Shown here in pieces: positions 14,812 to 17,407 of a stretch of DNA of 17,407 nt. Numbering within the stretch: the stretch's first letter is position 1; every line of letters begins with the position of its first letter. The translations under genes and the position numbers were made by a program. This DNA is from Deltaproteobacteria bacterium RIFOXYA12_FULL_61_11 (GTDB lineage Bacteria > Bdellovibrionota_F > JAHFAK01 > YA12-FULL-61-11), in contig MGSU01000046.1 in assembly GCA_001799195.1 (NCBI GenBank), positions 1-17,407 of the forward strand, read 5' to 3'. A model generated the notes under the pieces. It was not told the origin of the DNA and searched no databases. It saw only the letters and a list, made by a program, of their open reading frames with translations.

Positions 14812-14945
14812 CAGTCTTGGGTGTAGTGCCCTGAGGTGACTTTACCTCGACGGGGTGGCACCGACGGGGGTTCCCCGCCACGCGCAAGGATGAGCATGGT
14901 GGGGGGGGCGAGAGGTGACAGGACCCCTCGAACCACCCAAGACTG
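14812..14945. repeat. 134-base element bounded by a perfect 12-bp inverted repeat
   Basis: CAGTCTTGGGTG (14812-14823) and CACCCAAGACTG (14934-14945) are exact reverse complements, each flanked on its outer side by AAA (14809-14811 and 14946-14948). Three smaller stems lie between them. GAGGT/ACCTC is at 14833-14837 and 14844-14848. CGGGG/CCCCG is at 14851-14855 and 14873-14877. An imperfect CGAG-GG/CC-CTCG hairpin spans 14909-14930. The layout fits either a multi-branched structured RNA or a miniature inverted-repeat element with a three-base target duplication. It lies 37 bases after the large lipoprotein gene and 89 bases before the P5C dehydrogenase gene. Confidence 0.55.
14851..14877 (+). 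promoter_or_regulatory. T-box-antiterminator-like hairpin
   Basis: CGGGG (14851-14855), bulge TGGCACC (14856-14862), GAC (14863-14865), loop GGGG, GTT (14870-14872) and CCCCG (14873-14877) reproduce the T-box antiterminator plan: helix, seven-base TGGNACC bulge, short helix, helix. The core GGGTGGCACCG agrees with the T-box consensus AGGGTGGNACCGCG. A simple hairpin (14833-14848) precedes it, like T-box stem III. Against it, only about 75 bases separate it from the preceding stop codon, too few for a normal Stem I, and no T-run terminator follows. Confidence 0.25.
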
Positions 14946-14973
14946 AAAGCATGCCTCGTCCCGGATATCGCGA

Positions 14974-15002
14974 TTGACAGCCCCCTTGACCCCTGGTAAC
15001 GC
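14974..15002 (+). promoter_or_regulatory. Candidate promoter for the P5C dehydrogenase gene
   Basis: A perfect TTGACA (14974-14979) is followed after exactly 17 bases by TAACGC (14997-15002), a weak -10 that keeps only the leading TA. Initiation would fall near 15009, about 15 bases before the ribosome binding site AGGAG (15024-15028). If used, this promoter would leave the upstream inverted-repeat element outside the mRNA. Confidence 0.35.
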
Positions 15003-15034
15003 GGAGGTGGATCTCAACTTCTCAGGAGAGACTC

Positions 15035-16669
15035 ATGCACAACCTGCACTTCACCTTCCCGGAACCCAAGAATGAACCCATCTTGCAGTATGCCCCGGGT
15101 TCGGCCGAGCGAACGGAGTTGAAGAACGCGCTGCGCGAATTCCGGCAACACCCCCAGGACATACCCTTGTTCATCGGAGGAGAACCGGTATGTACGGGCA
15201 AGACCAAGAAGCTGCGTTGTCCGCACGATCACTCTCTTGACCTGGGGGTTTACCACGAGGCAGGACCCGAGCACATCGGACAAGCGATAGAGGCTGCAAT
15301 GGCCGCGAAGCCAGCCTGGGAAGCGATGCCCTGGCAGGACCGTGCCCGCATCTTCGCCAAGGCTGCGGCCCTCCTGGCCGGTCCGATGCGGCAGCAAGCC
15401 AACGCGGCGACCATGCTCGGGCAATCCAAGAGCCCGATGCAAGCCGAGATCGACAGTGCCTGCGAATTGATCGATTTCTGGAACTTCAATATCCACTTCA
15501 TGGGGCAGATCTATGCCCAGCAACCTTCCTCCGGGAAGGGTTTCCTCGATTGGATGGAGCACCGCGCTCTCGAGGGTTTCGTCCTGGCGATCACACCCTT
15601 CAATTTCTCCAGCATCGGAGGCAATCTCCCGACCGCACCGGCGATGATGGGCAACGTGGTGCTCTGGAAACCGGCTTCCAGCGCGGTACTCTCGGCGCAA
15701 GTGATCATGAAAGTGCTCCAAGCGGCAGGCTTGCCCAAGGGTGTGATCAATATGATCCCCTGCAGCGGCAGGGAGATGGGTTCGGTGGTGCTCTCCAACA
15801 AACACCTCGCCGGTATCCATTTCACCGGTTCGACCGGTACCTTCAACTCGATCTGGCGGACCATCGGCGAACACCTCGACATCTACCACGTATACCCACG
15901 ACTGGTTGGTGAGACCGGGGGTAAGGACTTCATCTTCGCCCATCCCGATTGCGACCAGGATGCTCTGCTCGCGGCGGCGGTCCGTGGAGCCTTCGAGTAC
16001 CAAGGCCAAAAATGTTCGGCGGCGAGCCGGATGTATGTTCCCGTCTCGGTGTGGAAAACCTTGGGCGGTCGTTTGGGCGAGGCGGTGAAGGGGCTCAACA
16101 TGGGGGATGTCTGCGAGGATTTTCGCTGTTTCCTCGGCGCGGTCATCGACGAGGCGGCTTTCAAGAGCATCACTTCCTATATAGATTATGCGAAGAACTC
16201 GACCGACGCGAAGATCCTGGTCGGGGGCAGCTATGACAAGAGCAAGGGGTGGTTCATCCAACCGACCGTGATAGTGACCACGAACCCTCGTTTCAAGACC
16301 ATGGAGGAAGAGATCTTCGGGCCGGTGCTGACGGTCTTCGTGTATCCGGACGACCAACTCGAGGAAACCCTTACCCTGTGCGACACGACTTCGAACTATG
16401 CCCTCACCGGAGCCATCTTCTGTAACGATCGTGCGACCATCGTGCGTCTGACCGATCGTCTGCGCCATGCCGCCGGCAATTTCTACATCAACGATAAACC
16501 GACCGGGGCCGTGGTCGGTATGCAACCCTTCGGCGGTGCCCGAAAATCAGGCACTAACGACAAGGCTGGGTCCATGCTCAATTTGCTGCGTTGGGCCAGT
16601 CCTCGCACCATCAAAGAGAATTTCCTGCCCCCGGTCGCCGTGGACTATCCCCATATGAGCGAGCGTTGA
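15035..16669 (+). CDS. L-glutamate gamma-semialdehyde (1-pyrroline-5-carboxylate) dehydrogenase, ALDH4 type
   Basis: This is a 544-residue cytosolic aldehyde dehydrogenase that oxidises glutamate gamma-semialdehyde to glutamate with NAD+, the second step of proline (and arginine/ornithine) breakdown. It is the stand-alone, eukaryote-like ALDH4A1 type rather than PutA-fused or RocA, judged from its length and motifs such as FLDWMEHRALEGFVLAITPFNF and the N-terminal PEPKNEPILQYAPGSAER. Catalytic residues are visible: Asn190 (PFNFSS), Lys212 (LWKPAS, cofactor), the FTGST loop (263-267), the general base Glu293 (VGETGGKD), the nucleophile Cys327 (YQGQKCSAASR) and EEEIFGPVL (424-432). The start at ATG 15035 has AGGAG six bases upstream. 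The following ALDH7 gene begins 47 bases after the stop, which suggests an operon. No proline dehydrogenase gene is in the window. Confidence 0.95.
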   Translation: MHNLHFTFPEPKNEPILQYAPGSAERTELKNALREFRQHPQDIPLFIGGEPVCTGKTKKLRCPHDHSLDLGVYHEAGPEHIGQAIEAAMAAKPAWEAMPWQDRARIFAKAAALLAGPMRQQANAATMLGQSKSPMQAEIDSACELIDFWNFNIHFMGQIYAQQPSSGKGFLDWMEHRALEGFVLAITPFNFSSIGGNLPTAPAMMGNVVLWKPASSAVLSAQVIMKVLQAAGLPKGVINMIPCSGREMGSVVLSNKHLAGIHFTGSTGTFNSIWRTIGEHLDIYHVYPRLVGETGGKDFIFAHPDCDQDALLAAAVRGAFEYQGQKCSAASRMYVPVSVWKTLGGRLGEAVKGLNMGDVCEDFRCFLGAVIDEAAFKSITSYIDYAKNSTDAKILVGGSYDKSKGWFIQPTVIVTTNPRFKTMEEEIFGPVLTVFVYPDDQLEETLTLCDTTSNYALTGAIFCNDRATIVRLTDRLRHAAGNFYINDKPTGAVVGMQPFGGARKSGTNDKAGSMLNLLRWASPRTIKENFLPPVAVDYPHMSER

Positions 16670-16716
16670 ACGCTCCGTACCTGTTGAAGTACACCACCCT
16701 GCATGGAGGTTCGATC

Positions 16717-17407
16717 ATGCTTGAGAAAGAGATGCAACCCGTCCGCGAGGCCTTTGCTCTCGGCCAGGACCTCGATGGCACCTACGACGGTACCTCCTGG
16801 ACCGGTCGGGGAGAACTCCTCAGGTCGATCAGCCCGATCGACGGCAGCGTGTTGGCGACCCTTCGCACCACCACGGCCGAAGAGTACCAGAACGTGCTCA
16901 CCGCCGCTTCGGCCGCCCAGGTCGTTTGGCGGGAAGTACCCGCACCCAAACGCGGCGAGGTCGTCCGGCAACTCGGCGAGACCTTGCGCAAGCACAAGGA
17001 TCTGCTCGGGAGGCTGGTTACCCTCGAAATGGGGAAATCGTTGCAGGAAGGTTTGGGCGAAGTCCAGGAAATGATAGACATCATGGACATGGCCTGTGGA
17101 CAGTCGAGGATGCTGTACGGGGTCCAGACGCACAGTGAACGGCAACGTCATCGCATGTTCGAGCAATGGCACCCCCTGGGCAACGTCGGCATCATCACCG
17201 CCTTCAATTTTCCCGTCGCGGTATGGGCCTGGAACACCTCGCTGGCCTTGATCTGCGGCGATAGCTGCGTCTGGAAGCCCTCCTCAGAGACCCCGCTCTG
17301 CGCCATCGCGTGCACCCGATTGATCTCGAAGGTGCTGTCCGATAACGGCTACCCGACTGCCCTGGCGACCCTCGTCACGGGCAAGGGTTCGACGGTCGGC
17401 AACTGGA
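16717..17407 (+). CDS. ALDH7-family aldehyde dehydrogenase (probable aminoadipate-semialdehyde dehydrogenase), 3' end outside window
   Basis: The first 230 residues are present and the window ends inside the gene; the family is about 500-510 residues. The start is ATG 16717 with GGAGGT six bases upstream. ALDH7/antiquitin enzymes oxidise alpha-aminoadipate semialdehyde (piperideine-6-carboxylate) in lysine catabolism, and some act on other semialdehydes or betaine aldehyde. The family signature is clear: SERQRHRMFEQWHPLGNVGIITAFNFPVAVWAWN, described here by its parts, with the catalytic Asn at residue 164 (AFNFPVAVW) and the cofactor Lys at 187 (VWKPSSETPL). VTLEMGKSLQEGLGEVQEMID (101-121) is the usual helix before the catalytic half. 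The nucleophilic Cys and general-base Glu lie beyond the window and cannot be checked. The 47-base gap after the P5C dehydrogenase gene suggests joint expression. Family assignment is strong; the exact substrate is inferred. Confidence 0.88.
   Translation, partial: MLEKEMQPVREAFALGQDLDGTYDGTSWTGRGELLRSISPIDGSVLATLRTTTAEEYQNVLTAASAAQVVWREVPAPKRGEVVRQLGETLRKHKDLLGRLVTLEMGKSLQEGLGEVQEMIDIMDMACGQSRMLYGVQTHSERQRHRMFEQWHPLGNVGIITAFNFPVAVWAWNTSLALICGDSCVWKPSSETPLCAIACTRLISKVLSDNGYPTALATLVTGKGSTVGNW

Noticed and set aside
14793-15017. 74-codon minus-strand frame in the intergenic region
   Set aside because: It has no ribosome binding site or recognisable motif, and it covers the inverted-repeat structure that better explains the sequence.
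15014-16525. 503-codon minus-strand frame opposite the P5C dehydrogenase gene
   Set aside because: The His/Arg/Gly-rich translation has no domain and the sense strand is a complete ALDH with all catalytic motifs.

Overview
The window looks like chromosomal DNA from a GC-rich Gram-negative bacterium of the former Deltaproteobacteria (Myxococcota, Bradymonadales or Bdellovibrionota-like). This is inferred from three things: a CdnL/CarD regulator very close in length and motifs to the Myxococcus type, two lipoproteins carrying thrombospondin type-3 (TSP3) calcium repeats, and a membrane Fe-S oxidoreductase of the kind that links electron-transfer flavoprotein to menaquinone. Most genes have a clear purine-rich ribosome binding site. 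I see no tRNA, rRNA, CRISPR array, integrase or transposase gene.

Layout. Positions 1-1411 hold a small exported, probably outer-membrane protein and a TerB-like helical protein. Positions 1412-2094 hold a structured leader followed by cdnL. A secreted Cys-containing protein of unknown function (2259-3683, minus) converges on cdnL. Next come a small protein with a Cys/His zinc-knuckle-like motif and a lysine-rich tail (3952-4479), then a membrane-anchored LysM protein (4609-5541) closely followed by gpsA (5603-6607). A large membrane Fe-S oxidoreductase (6662-8626, minus) converges on gpsA. It is separated by about 400 non-coding bases from a divergent conserved 209-residue protein (9030-9659).

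Positions 9916-14774 hold two tandem lipoprotein genes with the same plan: signal peptide and lipobox, Asp-rich TSP3-type repeats, then a Cys-rich C-terminal domain. The first has about one and a half repeat modules and the second about seven. The second also carries an inserted Gly-rich hydrophobic hairpin inside the C-terminal domain. The 260-base gap after them holds a perfect 12-bp inverted repeat enclosing several GC-rich hairpins. One hairpin resembles a T-box antiterminator. This gap is the strongest unexplained non-coding signal in the window.

Positions 15035 to the window end hold two adjacent aldehyde dehydrogenase genes, an ALDH4-type glutamate-semialdehyde (P5C) dehydrogenase and an ALDH7-type enzyme cut by the window edge. 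They are probably co-transcribed and probably act in amino-acid (proline/lysine) catabolism. Apart from the lipoprotein pair, the ALDH pair and perhaps LysM-gpsA, neighbours do not form an obvious single pathway.
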